This document shows, in pieces, positions 51,331 through 59,903 of a stretch of 64,000 nucleotides of DNA. The translations under genes were made by a program, and so were the position numbers. How positions within the stretch are numbered: the first letter of the stretch is position 1; each line of letters opens with the position of its first letter. Source of the stretch: Corynebacterium sp. HMSC036D02 (GTDB lineage: Bacteria > Actinomycetota > Actinomycetes > Mycobacteriales > Mycobacteriaceae); the NCBI RefSeq assembly GCF_001836165.1, contig NZ_KV827693.1, positions 1-64,000 on the forward strand, given 5' to 3'. The notes beneath the pieces were generated by a model. The model was not told the DNA's origin. It was given only the letters and a program-made list of their open reading frames with translations, and did not search any database.

Positions 51331-52370
51331 CGGATCAAGCTGAACGGGGTGCGGCGATCGTCGTCCGCGACCTCACGAAGAGCTACCCTATTGCGGGCAC
51401 AGCCGGCACCGCGCCCGAAGGCGGGGCAGGTGCTCCGCCGGACGGCGGGCGCAAGGGAAAGCGCGGTGCCCGGATGCGCAAGCATGTGCTCGACGGCGTG
51501 AGCTTCACCGTGCCCGCCGGGTCGATCGTGTCGTTCCTCGGCCACAACGGCGCAGGCAAGACCACCCTCATCCGAATCCTGTCGACGCTCATCACCGCAG
51601 ACTCCGGCGAGGTGAGCATCTTCTCGCGCGATGTGAAAGAGGACCCGGCGGGCGTGCGCGCCGACATTGCCACCACCGGCCAATTCGCGGCGATCGACGA
51701 GAACCTCACCGGCCGGGAGAACCTGGAGTTCTTCGGGCGTCTGCGCGGACTCGACCGCGCCGACGCGGCCGCCCGCGCGACGGAACTGCTCGCGCAATTC
51801 TCGCTCGCAGACAGTGCCTCGACGCTGGCGTCGGCCTATTCAGGTGGCATGCGGCGCCGCCTCGACATCGCCGCGTCGCTGTGCGTCGTGCCCAGGCTGC
51901 TGTTCCTCGACGAACCCACGACGGGGCTGGACCCGGTCAGCCGCGAAGAGCTGTGGGGCTTCATCCGGCAACTGCGGGACGACGGAATGACCCTGGTGCT
52001 GACCACCCAGTACCTGGAAGAGGCGGAGGCACTGGCCGACCACGTCCATCTGCTCAAGGACCGCCGCATCGTCGCCAGCGGAACGCCGGAGGAATTGCGC
52101 CGCGACTTCGGGTCGCACGTGCTCCGCGTGTCCTTTGCCACCACCGCCGAGGCGGAGGCGTTCGCCCGCTGCCTCGGAGGAACGTGCCTGGACGGCGCCC
52201 GCGTCGCGGGGAAGTCGGTGTCCCTCGACGTCGACCCCGGACCGCAGGTCCTCGAGGCGGTGGCGCAGGCGATGGAGGCCTCGGAAGCGTTGCCGGATTC
52301 GCTGAGCGTGTCGCCGCCCACCCTCAACGAGGTATTCATATCGATGAACGCAGGGGGTGCGGCGCGATGA
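51327..52370 (+). CDS. DrrA-like ABC transporter ATP-binding protein
   Basis: 347 aa, ATPase of an ABC-2 exporter. Walker A 'FLGHNGAGKTTLIRILSTLI', signature 'SAYSGGMRRRLDIAASL', Walker B 'RLLFLDEPTTGLDPVSREEL', then the DrrA C-terminal regulatory part ending 'SPPTLNEVFISMN'. A Gly/Pro/Arg-rich insertion (about residues 26-48) interrupts the first strands. ATG overlaps the previous stop (ATGA) and its own stop overlaps the next ATG. Works with the two permeases downstream to export a small molecule. Confidence 0.92.
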   Translation: MTDQAERGAAIVVRDLTKSYPIAGTAGTAPEGGAGAPPDGGRKGKRGARMRKHVLDGVSFTVPAGSIVSFLGHNGAGKTTLIRILSTLITADSGEVSIFSRDVKEDPAGVRADIATTGQFAAIDENLTGRENLEFFGRLRGLDRADAAARATELLAQFSLADSASTLASAYSGGMRRRLDIAASLCVVPRLLFLDEPTTGLDPVSREELWGFIRQLRDDGMTLVLTTQYLEEAEALADHVHLLKDRRIVASGTPEELRRDFGSHVLRVSFATTAEAEAFARCLGGTCLDGARVAGKSVSLDVDPGPQVLEAVAQAMEASEALPDSLSVSPPTLNEVFISMNAGGAAR

Positions 52371-53119
52371 GTGCGACGTCGGTCGCGGCGTTCCTCCGTC
52401 GGGATCTGCTGCTGTTGCGACGCAACACCGCGTCGCTGATCTCCATGTTCGTCGTTCCTCCCCTCTTCCTGCTGTGCCTGTACGCGGTGTTTGGGTACTC
52501 GGCAGGGCAATCCGGCTTCGGGTACCTGCGTTTCGTGCTCGGCGGCTGCCTGTTCCAGGCGGCGATGTTCACCGCCGCGGCGTCGGCGATGGCGGTGGGA
52601 CAGGACGTCGAATCCGGGCTCGTTGACCGCGTGCGCGTGTTGCCCGGGGCCACAGGCGGCTATGTCGCCGGCAGGCTCGCCACCGATGTGCTGCGGATGT
52701 CCGCGTCGATCGCGGCGCTGCTGGTCGTCGCGTGGTCCTGCAGCCTCGACATGGCTCTCGGTGACGTCGCGTGGACAGTCCTGTGGTCACTGCTCGCCGC
52801 CGCGGTCCTGTCCCTGGTCACGGACGGGGTGATCCTGATGGTGCCCGCCCCGGTGTCGACAGCCTCATCGATCCAGGCGCTGGAAATGCTGCTGCTCATG
52901 TTCTCCACCGCGTTCATTCCGGCGACCGCTTTGGACGGCTCCCTGCGCGACATCGTGCGCCACATGCCTTTTTCGCCGGTGATCGAGGTGATCAGGGCGG
53001 CGTCCCCGGGCACCTTCCCGGATCACGCCGGGGAAGAGGCCGCCCTGTGGCTCGGTGTCGCGGCGGTCGTCGGAATCGTCCTGTTCATCCGCCGGTTCAC
53101 CTTGAGGAGCGAATCATGA
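52367..53119 (+). CDS. ABC-2 type permease 1
   Basis: 250 aa, six helices: 'NTASLISMFVVPPLFLLCLY', 'YLRFVLGGCLFQAAMFTAAA', 'MSASIAALLVVAWSC', 'WTVLWSLLAAAVLSLVTD' and a last one near the C-terminus. ABC-2 signatures 'GLVDRVRVLPGATGGYVAGR' and 'ALEMLLLMFSTAFIPATALD' place it with daunorubicin-type export permeases. ATGA overlap with both neighbours. Confidence 0.88.
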   Translation: MSATSVAAFLRRDLLLLRRNTASLISMFVVPPLFLLCLYAVFGYSAGQSGFGYLRFVLGGCLFQAAMFTAAASAMAVGQDVESGLVDRVRVLPGATGGYVAGRLATDVLRMSASIAALLVVAWSCSLDMALGDVAWTVLWSLLAAAVLSLVTDGVILMVPAPVSTASSIQALEMLLLMFSTAFIPATALDGSLRDIVRHMPFSPVIEVIRAASPGTFPDHAGEEAALWLGVAAVVGIVLFIRRFTLRSES

Positions 53120-53853
53120 TCGACGCCATTTTCGTGCATCTGCGGCGCATCGTCCATACTTGGCTGCGGCGCCCTGACTTCTGGTTCATGACGTTCATTG
53201 CTCCGCTCGTGTACCTGTTCATCGTCAACCGCATGTTCGGTGGCCTGGTCAGGCAGCTCACCGGAGAGTTCGAATTCCCGAACGCGGTCATCCTGGTCGT
53301 GACGACGTGGGCGTTCATCTTGGCCATCACGGGATCGTCCACTGTGTTCGTTGAACGCAGCAATGGCCTCCACGAGCGGTTGATCACCATGCCGGCACCG
53401 TACGCGGCCGTGCCGACCGCACGGATCATCGCCGAGTTCATCCGGATCATGGCGATGACGGTCGTCGTCGCGGCGGTGGCCGCCTTGCTTTCCGACAGCC
53501 CCCCTGAGGTGTCCTGGTGGTGGAGGATCACGGTGACCGGCGCGATGGTTGCCGCGGCGGCCGCATGCACCGGCACGTACATCGCGTTCTCCATCACCAG
53601 CCCCCAGGGATCCGTGGCCCTCATCCCGTTAATCATCGTTGCGATGTTCGTCAACACGGTGCTCATGCCCGCCGACCACTTCCGTCCCCTCCTGCGCGGA
53701 ATCGCCGGGCACACCCCCGTATCCGCGGCCGGCGAGGCCGTCAACGGCACCGGGGCTGCGGGTCTGGTGGTCTGCGCGGCCTGGTTCTTTGGTATCGCCG
53801 TGCTCGCGGCGTGGGGCATCGCCGTGAAAACGAGGCCGGGGGAGTCTGCATGA
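53116..53853 (+). CDS. ABC-2 type permease 2
   Basis: 245 aa, six helices and the same fold as the preceding permease ('PDFWFMTFIAPLVYLFIVNR', 'GLHERLITMPAPYAAVPTAR', 'GSVALIPLIIVAMFVNTVLM'). Probably forms a heterodimer with permease 1, driven by the DrrA-like ATPase. Starts at ATG 53116, overlapping the previous stop; a 37-codon ORF begins on its stop codon. Confidence 0.88.
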   Translation: MIDAIFVHLRRIVHTWLRRPDFWFMTFIAPLVYLFIVNRMFGGLVRQLTGEFEFPNAVILVVTTWAFILAITGSSTVFVERSNGLHERLITMPAPYAAVPTARIIAEFIRIMAMTVVVAAVAALLSDSPPEVSWWWRITVTGAMVAAAAACTGTYIAFSITSPQGSVALIPLIIVAMFVNTVLMPADHFRPLLRGIAGHTPVSAAGEAVNGTGAAGLVVCAAWFFGIAVLAAWGIAVKTRPGESA

Positions 53854-53963
53854 CGGGTACGTCCACGGGGGCATCGCCGCCGACGACGGCCCGCGAATCC
53901 GAGCATCTAACCCGAAACCGCCGCGTGGACGCGGCCCACATACCCGGAGACAGAACCAGATGA
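53850..53963 (+). CDS. 37-codon ORF coupled at both ends
   Basis: ATG 53850 overlaps the permease stop (ATGA) and its own stop overlaps the methyltransferase ATG 53960 (ATGA). The product begins MTGTSTGASPPTTARESEHL and ends GDRTR: polar, no hydrophobic segment, no Cys. The double 4-bp overlap, the same rule that links every other gene of this operon, argues for translation; it may be a coupling element, a regulatory peptide or a precursor. Family unknown. Confidence 0.5.
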   Translation: MTGTSTGASPPTTARESEHLTRNRRVDAAHIPGDRTR

Positions 53964-54643
53964 AGTCGATCGCCCAGATCGTCCAGAACAACCGCAGGCT
54001 CCTCGCGGCCTACGAGGACAAGGTCCAGCCGAGGTTCCTAAGCCGCTATGCGCGCGAACCGATGGACGTCGCTGCCGTGTACCGGAAGCTCCGTGCGCTG
54101 GATCCCGGGCCGGATGCGCCGGCCCGGGTCCTCGACCTCGGTTGTGGAACCGGGTGGCTCGCCCGCACGCTCGCCGCTGAGTCTCGCTATCGCAGGGCGA
54201 ACATCGTCGGCTACGACCTGTCGCCCAATGCGATCCGCATCGCCCGCGAACGCGCCGCCGCCGACGGGCTCGGGGCCCGGACGGAATTCCACGTTGCCGA
54301 CATCCTCACGCCGCTCGCGGGAGAGCCCGGCGGGGCCTGTGAAATCTGGGTGTGTGGCGCGCTCCACCAAATGAAGGATGCGGGAGCCGCGCTCGGCAGG
54401 GTCTCCGGGCTGCTCGCCGACGGCGGCATCGCTTACGTGCAGACGTTCGTCGAGGATCCCGACGTGAACGAGCGGGTCGACATGGCCGTCATGGCGAAGA
54501 TGGGCCACCGGGTGTTCCGGGGCAGCGAGCTCGAGGACCTCGCCGAAGCCAACGGGCTGAAGCTGGACGGAGCCTCACGCGCCGGCATGGTGTATTTCTG
54601 CACTCTCGCGAAGAAAAGCGCGATCGGGGAGGCGGGGAAGTGA
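53960..54643 (+). CDS. Class I SAM-dependent methyltransferase
   Basis: 227 aa. 'RVLDLGCGTGWLARTLAAES' is motif I, the acidic residue of motif II lies in 'NIVGYDLSPNAIRIARERAA', and 'FHVADILTPLAGEPGGACEI' fits motif III. Methyl acceptor unknown; in an operon with importer, exporter and dehydrogenase-like genes it may modify the transported molecule. ATG overlaps the 37-codon ORF, stop overlaps the next GTG (GTGA). Confidence 0.88.
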   Translation: MKSIAQIVQNNRRLLAAYEDKVQPRFLSRYAREPMDVAAVYRKLRALDPGPDAPARVLDLGCGTGWLARTLAAESRYRRANIVGYDLSPNAIRIARERAAADGLGARTEFHVADILTPLAGEPGGACEIWVCGALHQMKDAGAALGRVSGLLADGGIAYVQTFVEDPDVNERVDMAVMAKMGHRVFRGSELEDLAEANGLKLDGASRAGMVYFCTLAKKSAIGEAGK

Positions 54644-56418
54644 GCGCCGTGGACGGGACCGTCGGCCCGTGGTCGCTGCTCGCCCCGATCCGGACCCGGA
54701 TGCGTGCGGTGGTCGCGTTGTCCGTCCTGTCGTCGGTGGCTACCGTCGCTTCGCTGGTCGGCATCATCGACATCGCGATGACGTACCCGGAGGCCCCGGT
54801 GCATCGGACGTGGTTGGCCGTGGTTGTCATCGTCGTCGCCGCGACGGTGCGAATGGCTGCGGACGGCGCCGCCGGCATGCTCTCGCACCGGGCGGATAAC
54901 GACCTGCAGCTCTACCTCCGGCGCCGGTTGGTTGCCCATATCCGGAAGCTGCCGCTGGGTTGGCTGGACGCCCGGCGCTCGTCGGGGATCATCGGGTCGG
55001 TTGAGAAGGACGTCGCGGCCGTCCACCAGCTCATGGGCCACACCGTTGGCGAGACCGTGGTGGCGGTGCTGGTTCCCCTGCTTTCCCTCATCGCGCTCGT
55101 CGCGGTCGATTGGCGGATCGCGGCGGTGGCGGTCGTCCCGGTGCTGGTCACCTTCGCCCTGATGGGCGTGATGATTTCGCGCGGAGCCGGTCTTCAGCGC
55201 GACTACGAACGAGCCTCTGAAAAAGTGACGGCTGCGGTCATCGAGTTGGTGCGCGGCATCCCGGTGATGAAGTCCTTCGGACGCGCCAGCCAGGGCGCGG
55301 GCCGCTACGATGCCGCGGCGTCGTCGTTCGTCCGCGCGTGGTCCGCCTGGTCCCGGCAGTCGAACATCTATCTCGGGCTCATCGACGTGGTGACGTCCCC
55401 GATCACGGTCCTCGCAGTGGTGTGCGGCGCCGGCCTCGCTTTGAGGGACACCGCGGGCGGCAAACCGGAGGGGCTCGTCGCCGGGCTGGTTCTCGGCCTT
55501 GGACTCTCCGCGGCGATCGTGAGGGTGGCTATGAACTCCGAACCCATCATCGCGGGGATCGCCGCCCTGAAGTCCATCGCGGAGGTGCTGGGCACGCCGC
55601 CGATCACCGAGTCCGCCGAGCCGGTGCCCGTGCACGGAGGCGCGCTCGAGGTTCGGAACCTGGTCTTCTCCTACGGGGATGGGCCGCGGGTCCTCGACGG
55701 GATGTCCGCGACGTTCGAACCGGGGACCCTCACGGCGCTGGTGGGGTCCTCCGGTTCCGGAAAGTCCACCGTCGCCAGGCTGTTGGCGCGTTTCCACGAC
55801 CCTGTCGAAGGCTCGGTGCTGCTGGGCGGCGACGATCTTCGCGACATCGCCGTGCGCGACGTGCACCGTACGGTGTCGGTGGTGTTCCAGGATCCGCAGT
55901 TGCTCACGCTGCCCTTGCGGGAGAACATCCGGCTGGCCAGGAGAGACGCCACCGACGGCGAAATCATGGCGGCCGCGAAGCTCGCGAACCTCGATACGGT
56001 CATCGCGGCGCTGCCGAAGGGCCTGGATTCGGTGGTCAACGTCGACGTGACCTTTTCCGGTGGTGAGGCGCAGCGCGTGGCCATCGCGAGGTCGATTGTC
56101 ACGGACGCGCCGGTGCTCATCTTCGACGAGGCAACCGCTTACGCGGATCCGGCTTCCGAGGCCCTCATTCAGTCCGCAATCGAGCGTTTGGCTCGTTCGC
56201 GGACGGTGATCGTGATTGCGCACAGATTGAGCACGATCCGCAACGCCGACCGCATCCTCGTTCTCGATGGGGGAGCGGTCGCGGAGGCGGGCACCCACGA
56301 CGAGTTGCTTGCGCGCGGTGGCCGCTACCGGGATCTGTGGCGCGCGTTCGCGCTCGACGACGAACCATCCGCCCCGCGGGGCACTGAAGCAGACGATGAA
56401 AAGGCAGGGAACCGATGA
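54640..56418 (+). CDS. ABC transporter permease-ATPase fusion, IrtA/YbtP-like half 1
   Basis: 592 aa. Six-helix exporter-type membrane domain (about 15-310), then the ATPase: Walker A 'ALVGSSGSGKSTVARLLARF', Q loop 'VVFQDPQLLTL', signature degenerate as 'TFSGGEAQRVAIARSIV', Walker B 'VLIFDEATAYADP', His in 'VIAHRLSTI'. Half transporters of this type occur as heterodimers; IrtAB and YbtPQ use this fold to import iron-siderophores. No siderophore-interacting (SIP) domain is attached. GTG overlaps the methyltransferase stop; ATGA overlap to half 2. Confidence 0.88.
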   Translation: MSAVDGTVGPWSLLAPIRTRMRAVVALSVLSSVATVASLVGIIDIAMTYPEAPVHRTWLAVVVIVVAATVRMAADGAAGMLSHRADNDLQLYLRRRLVAHIRKLPLGWLDARRSSGIIGSVEKDVAAVHQLMGHTVGETVVAVLVPLLSLIALVAVDWRIAAVAVVPVLVTFALMGVMISRGAGLQRDYERASEKVTAAVIELVRGIPVMKSFGRASQGAGRYDAAASSFVRAWSAWSRQSNIYLGLIDVVTSPITVLAVVCGAGLALRDTAGGKPEGLVAGLVLGLGLSAAIVRVAMNSEPIIAGIAALKSIAEVLGTPPITESAEPVPVHGGALEVRNLVFSYGDGPRVLDGMSATFEPGTLTALVGSSGSGKSTVARLLARFHDPVEGSVLLGGDDLRDIAVRDVHRTVSVVFQDPQLLTLPLRENIRLARRDATDGEIMAAAKLANLDTVIAALPKGLDSVVNVDVTFSGGEAQRVAIARSIVTDAPVLIFDEATAYADPASEALIQSAIERLARSRTVIVIAHRLSTIRNADRILVLDGGAVAEAGTHDELLARGGRYRDLWRAFALDDEPSAPRGTEADDEKAGNR

Positions 56419-58148
56419 TCCGGGACTTGTGGTCGATGACGGATCGGCGCTCGAAGATGACGCTGGCGTGGCTCATTGCGTTGGCCGCGCTTGCCGCGCT
56501 GGCACAGGGAGCGGCGTTCGTCGCGCTGCTGCCGCTGCTGTCGGCTCTGGCCGTGGGAGATGATGCGACGGCGTGGCGTTTCACCGGTGTCATCGCCGGC
56601 CTCGCGGCCGCCCATGCGGTGCTGTCCCTCGCCGCGGGGACGGTCGGCAGGGCGAATTCCGCAGCGGTGCTGTCGTCCCTGCTGCGTTCCCTGGGCGAAC
56701 GCGTGCTGACGTTGCCACTCGGGTACGTCACCAAGTCCACGGCCGGCCGCTTTTCGGAGATGGCGTCTTCGGGCATGGCGTTCGCGGCGTCCGTGCCGCA
56801 CGTGATCCTGCGGCCCGTCATCGCTGCTGTGGTTGCGCCGACCGTCATCGCTCTCGGAATTCTGGCGGTGGATTGGCGCGTCGGGTTGGTTCTCGTCGCG
56901 TCGGCGCCGGTGCTCTTCTTCGCCTACCGGGCCATTGGCCGAGTCGGCGGGGAGTCGGACGAAGCGCATGCTGATGCCGTCGCTGCCGTCTCCGGCAGGC
57001 TGATCGAGTTCACCCGCGGCCAGCAGGTGATTCGCGCCGCGGGCGACGGTTCGGCGGCGGACGCGATGGTGGATGAGGCGATCCAGGCCCAACACGATGC
57101 GTTCGCGAAGGCGACGTCGACGCAAGGCGCGGCCATCGGACGGTTGGGCTCGGTCGTCCATGCGGTGTTCACGGCGGCGGTGGTCGTCGCCGTGGCGGTC
57201 GCCGCGACGGGCGGGATGTCACCGGCGCATTTGGCGTCGATGCTCATTGTGGTCGTCCAGTTTACCGGACCGATCACCACGGCGGGAGCGTTGTCCGGCG
57301 GTTTCGGCGCGGGCCGCAACACGTTGGCTGCGCTGCGTGACCTGCGGGCGATCCCCGCCCTTCCCGAACCGGCCGCACCGGAGCTGCCCGACGGGCATGA
57401 CGTGGAGTTCCGCGGCGTGAGCTTCGGGTACGGGGAGAAGAAGGTCCTCGACGGCGTCAGCTTCCGTGCGCCTCAGGGAGTGCTGGTCGCCATAGTGGGA
57501 CCTTCGGGGGCGGGCAAGACGACGGTCATGCGGCTGCTGTCGCGGTTTCATGATCCGGACTCGGGGGAGATCCTCATTGGCGGGGTGCCCTTGCCTCGGA
57601 TCGGCACCGACGGCGTAAACTCGCTGGTGACCCCGGTGTTCCAGGAGACGTTCCTCTTCGACGCGTCCGTGCGGGACAACGTGGTCTTCGCCGACCCCGG
57701 ATTCGGTTCCAGGCCCGGCGACGGAGACCGCTTGCGCGAGGCCGCCCGGCGATCCGGGGTGGACCGCATCGTGGAGCTGCTGCCTTCCGGGTGGGATAAC
57801 CCGGTGGGGGAGGAGGGGACGCTGCTGTCGGGAGGCGAGCGGCAGCGCGTCGCCATCGCCCGGGCGCTTCTGAAGGATTCCCCGGTGGTGCTTTTCGACG
57901 AGCCAACGTCCTCGCTGGATGCGGCCACTGAGCGGGCGATTGTCGGCACGATGGAAGCGTTGCGCGGCGATCACACCGTGATCGTCGTCGCCCATCGCCT
58001 GCACACCGTCCGCGATGCCGACCTCATCGTCGTGCTTTCGGAGGACGGGACGGTCGCAGAACGGGGCACGCACGATGAATTGCTGGCGAAGGGCGGCCGC
58101 TACGCCGAGTCGTGGACGTGCCGGACGGGAGGCTCCCCGGGCGCCTGA
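56415..58148 (+). CDS. ABC transporter permease-ATPase fusion, IrtB/YbtQ-like half 2
   Basis: 577 aa. Membrane domain about 1-300, ATPase with Walker A 'AIVGPSGAGKTTVMRLLSRF', 'VTPVFQETFLFDASVRDNVV', canonical signature 'LLSGGERQRVAIARALLKDS', Walker B 'VVLFDEPTSSLD' and 'VAHRLHTVRDADLI'. Pairs with the gene upstream. Last intact gene of the iron-regulated operon; the following DNA is a decayed lipase gene on the other strand, and no obvious terminator is present. Confidence 0.88.
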   Translation: MIRDLWSMTDRRSKMTLAWLIALAALAALAQGAAFVALLPLLSALAVGDDATAWRFTGVIAGLAAAHAVLSLAAGTVGRANSAAVLSSLLRSLGERVLTLPLGYVTKSTAGRFSEMASSGMAFAASVPHVILRPVIAAVVAPTVIALGILAVDWRVGLVLVASAPVLFFAYRAIGRVGGESDEAHADAVAAVSGRLIEFTRGQQVIRAAGDGSAADAMVDEAIQAQHDAFAKATSTQGAAIGRLGSVVHAVFTAAVVVAVAVAATGGMSPAHLASMLIVVVQFTGPITTAGALSGGFGAGRNTLAALRDLRAIPALPEPAAPELPDGHDVEFRGVSFGYGEKKVLDGVSFRAPQGVLVAIVGPSGAGKTTVMRLLSRFHDPDSGEILIGGVPLPRIGTDGVNSLVTPVFQETFLFDASVRDNVVFADPGFGSRPGDGDRLREAARRSGVDRIVELLPSGWDNPVGEEGTLLSGGERQRVAIARALLKDSPVVLFDEPTSSLDAATERAIVGTMEALRGDHTVIVVAHRLHTVRDADLIVVLSEDGTVAERGTHDELLAKGGRYAESWTCRTGGSPGA

Positions 58149-58165
58149 TCCTCGTCCGTCGAGGA

Positions 58166-58740
58166 CTATCGCTCCGGTCCGGTACCGGTGCAGTGGTCCC
58201 GCCACGCCGTCCCGGTCAGCGGGTCCTCGACGATGCCCTGGGCGACAGGGGCGTAATTGAAGCCGTAGTGCTCGGTGTGGTGGGCGGGGCACACGTCTTG
58301 GACGGTGATGTTGGTGACGCCGGGTTCCCGCACGAAGGAGTTTTAGTGGGGGAGCACGGCATTGTCGTGCCGCGTGCCCAGGAAGGTGTACCGCACGCTC
58401 GGTCGAGTGATGTCGCCGATGGTCAGCTCATTCAGCAGCATGGAACCGGAGATCTGCTGTTCCCAGGTAAGCGCGTTCGTTTTGCCGGCGTTTCGGGAGT
58501 ATCCGTGGCGCATCTCGGGGTGGACGTCAAAGCGATCGGCTGCGCTGTGCTCCCGGGGCCCGTGGTTCGAGGCACCGGTACCGATGAGCTGTTCGACGAC
58601 CCGGTCCCGGGAATGAGGATGACGGGCAATTCACCGTCCCGGGGTGGCACCGGAAGTCGTTGGCGCCGGGGGGCACCAGACCGGGCTTGTCCATGGACAG
58701 GGCCCGGGCGGCCGCGGGTGAGGTTTGCCGGAGGCCGGGC
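58166..58740 (-). pseudogene. Secreted lipase remnant (actinobacterial CalB/LIP type)
   Basis: Minus-strand pieces in changing frames read as one lipase: 'SMDKPGLVPPGANDFRCHPG' (about 58640-58697), 'GELPVILIPGTGSSN' in another frame, then 'VEQLIGTGASNHG' and 'RYTFLGTRHDNAVLPH' followed by an in-frame stop near 58341, and finally 'SFVREPGVTNITVQDVCPAH' to 'DPLTGTAWRDHC'. The stretch between the oxyanion region and the GASNHG segment is deleted. At least two frameshifts, one nonsense codon and a deletion: a dead gene of probable donor origin. Confidence 0.75.
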
Positions 58741-58829
58741 CACCGGTCGAGAAACCGCCGTCCGACAGCGACGAGGGGATTCTCGTCACCTCGTCGGGGG
58801 TGTTCCTATATAGGTTGTCAACTCCGCGG

Positions 58830-59463
58830 GTGGGCAGTCGAACAGTGCTTTTTGTAGTTGTCTCTCTTGAAAGGTTATTGGCGTCTTTTTCGAAGATTGC
58901 TGCGGGTGTTTCAATAGTTGGTGCTCTTTCGGCCGAGCTTCATTCAGCGACAAAGGCGATAGTTCTCCCGTTGTGCTACGTGCTTGGCATTCCCGCTATT
59001 GTGTTGTCGGTTTCCCAGACAGAGGTGCTGGCATTAGAGCAGTTTGGCCAGGGCATTCAAGACTGGGATTTTCTTATCATCTTTGGTCTTCCCTTGCTAT
59101 TCGTTGGATTGCTATCTGTTTTTTCTTTTTTCGCGGGGGGTGGACCAGATTAAAGTCACCACTGAGCGGCTCGCGCGAATTGGTGTTGCAACTCCGATGA
59201 TCAATGTCGCACGGTTCATCGGCTTGCCTTTTTGCTACTTGACTTTGTCAATGGCCTTGTCGGTAGTTTTCGCTGTGCTGAGTTCTACATTGCATCTGGC
59301 TATCCTTGGTTCCTCATTGGGGCATGTGATGGCGGGGATTTCTCTGAAGGTTTCGTTTTCCCTTGCTGGCGTTCTTTTTGCAGCATTTCTTGTTTGTACC
59401 GGCGTTTATCTCACTTGGGGAGCAGTTGGGAAGAGGTTCGCTAAAGTCGACTCTTTGAGCTGA
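58830..59463 (+). pseudogene. Low-GC polytopic membrane protein gene with a frameshift
   Basis: From GTG 58830 one frame encodes 'VLFVVVSLERLLASF' and further helices ('AIVLPLCYVLGIPAIVLSVS', 'FLIIFGLPLLFVGLLSVFSF') and stops at 59153; a second frame carries on with 'VDQIKVTTERLARIG', 'FIGLPFCYLTLSMALSVVFA' and 'FSLAGVLFAAFLVCTGVYLT' to 59463. They join if one G is removed from the six-G run 59135-59140. Base composition is clearly AT-richer than both the backbone and the iron operon. Protein family not recognised. Confidence 0.55.
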
Positions 59464-59672
59464 CTGAAATAGGAAGAAAGACACTCTGATCAGGTGTTGC
59501 TATGAGGAGTATCCTTCTTATTGTACAGAGTTAATAGTTGTCAGTTAGCGAAAAATTAGTCAGTATTGTTCTCTACTTTCTCAATCTCCCTCCGATTCGA
59601 CACTCTCTTGAGCCTCTGACAATTGCGGCCACGAGTTCGTGACCATCGAGGTCGATTTCCTTTTGGCGCCGC
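59464..59672. other. AT-rich non-coding stretch
   Basis: No supported gene, repeat or terminator; AT-rich like the membrane gene before it. Confidence 0.4.
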
Positions 59673-59830
59673 ACGAAGTCGGCAAGGACATCAAGATTTG
59701 GGATATCGCTACGGTAGAAACCGTAGAGGAGACCCGCGAGCTGGCCGATGACCTCGGCGCCCGCGTGCTCTACATGCTTAACCGCCTGGGTATCGAGCCC
59801 ATCTCGGAGGATGCGGCCGTCACGGCTTAG
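59673..59830 (+). repeat. Right copy of the island-flanking repeat, 3' end of the phosphatase-like gene
   Basis: 158 bp, no gaps, about 15 mismatches to 46043-46200. Encodes 'GKDIKIWDIATVETVEETRE' through 'GIEPISEDAAVTA' with only two residue changes against the intact gene from the Gly onward, so it diverged under selection on the protein before it was separated. It lacks the N-terminal 75% and is not a gene. Confidence 0.88.
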
Positions 59831-59889
59831 CTCTCAGCCGCGTGGGAACTCAGCGCAGCAGTACTTAACCACTAATCTTGGTTTCTGAA

Positions 59890-59895
59890 TACTGT
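59890..59895 (+). promoter_or_regulatory. -10 hexamer TACTGT of glfT2
   Basis: 8 nt before GTG 59904; leaderless pattern. Confidence 0.4.
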
Positions 59896-59903
59896 CGAAA
59901 TCT

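Larger units (their letters stand above)
46197..59830. mobile_element. Genomic island between the phosphatase-like gene and glfT2
   Basis: Bounded on the left by a truncated IS110 element that begins in the stop codon of the phosphatase-like gene and on the right by a second copy of that gene's 3' end. In between lie an iron-regulated high-GC operon and decayed low-GC and lipase sequences. It splits the conserved glf-glfT2 neighbourhood. No integrase is present, so the mode of entry is open. Confidence 0.7.

Noticed and set aside
54352..54639. Upstream extension of the IrtA-like gene
   Set aside because: Overlaps the methyltransferase C-terminus in another frame; GTG 54640 gives the usual GTGA overlap and the correct family N-terminus.
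54433..56298. Long open frame on the minus strand inside the first IrtA-like gene
   Set aside because: Shadow of a high-GC coding region; low-complexity Arg/His-rich product without domains. The same holds for 32173-33537, 33521-35281, 35560-37188, 37178-38689 and 22060-23271.
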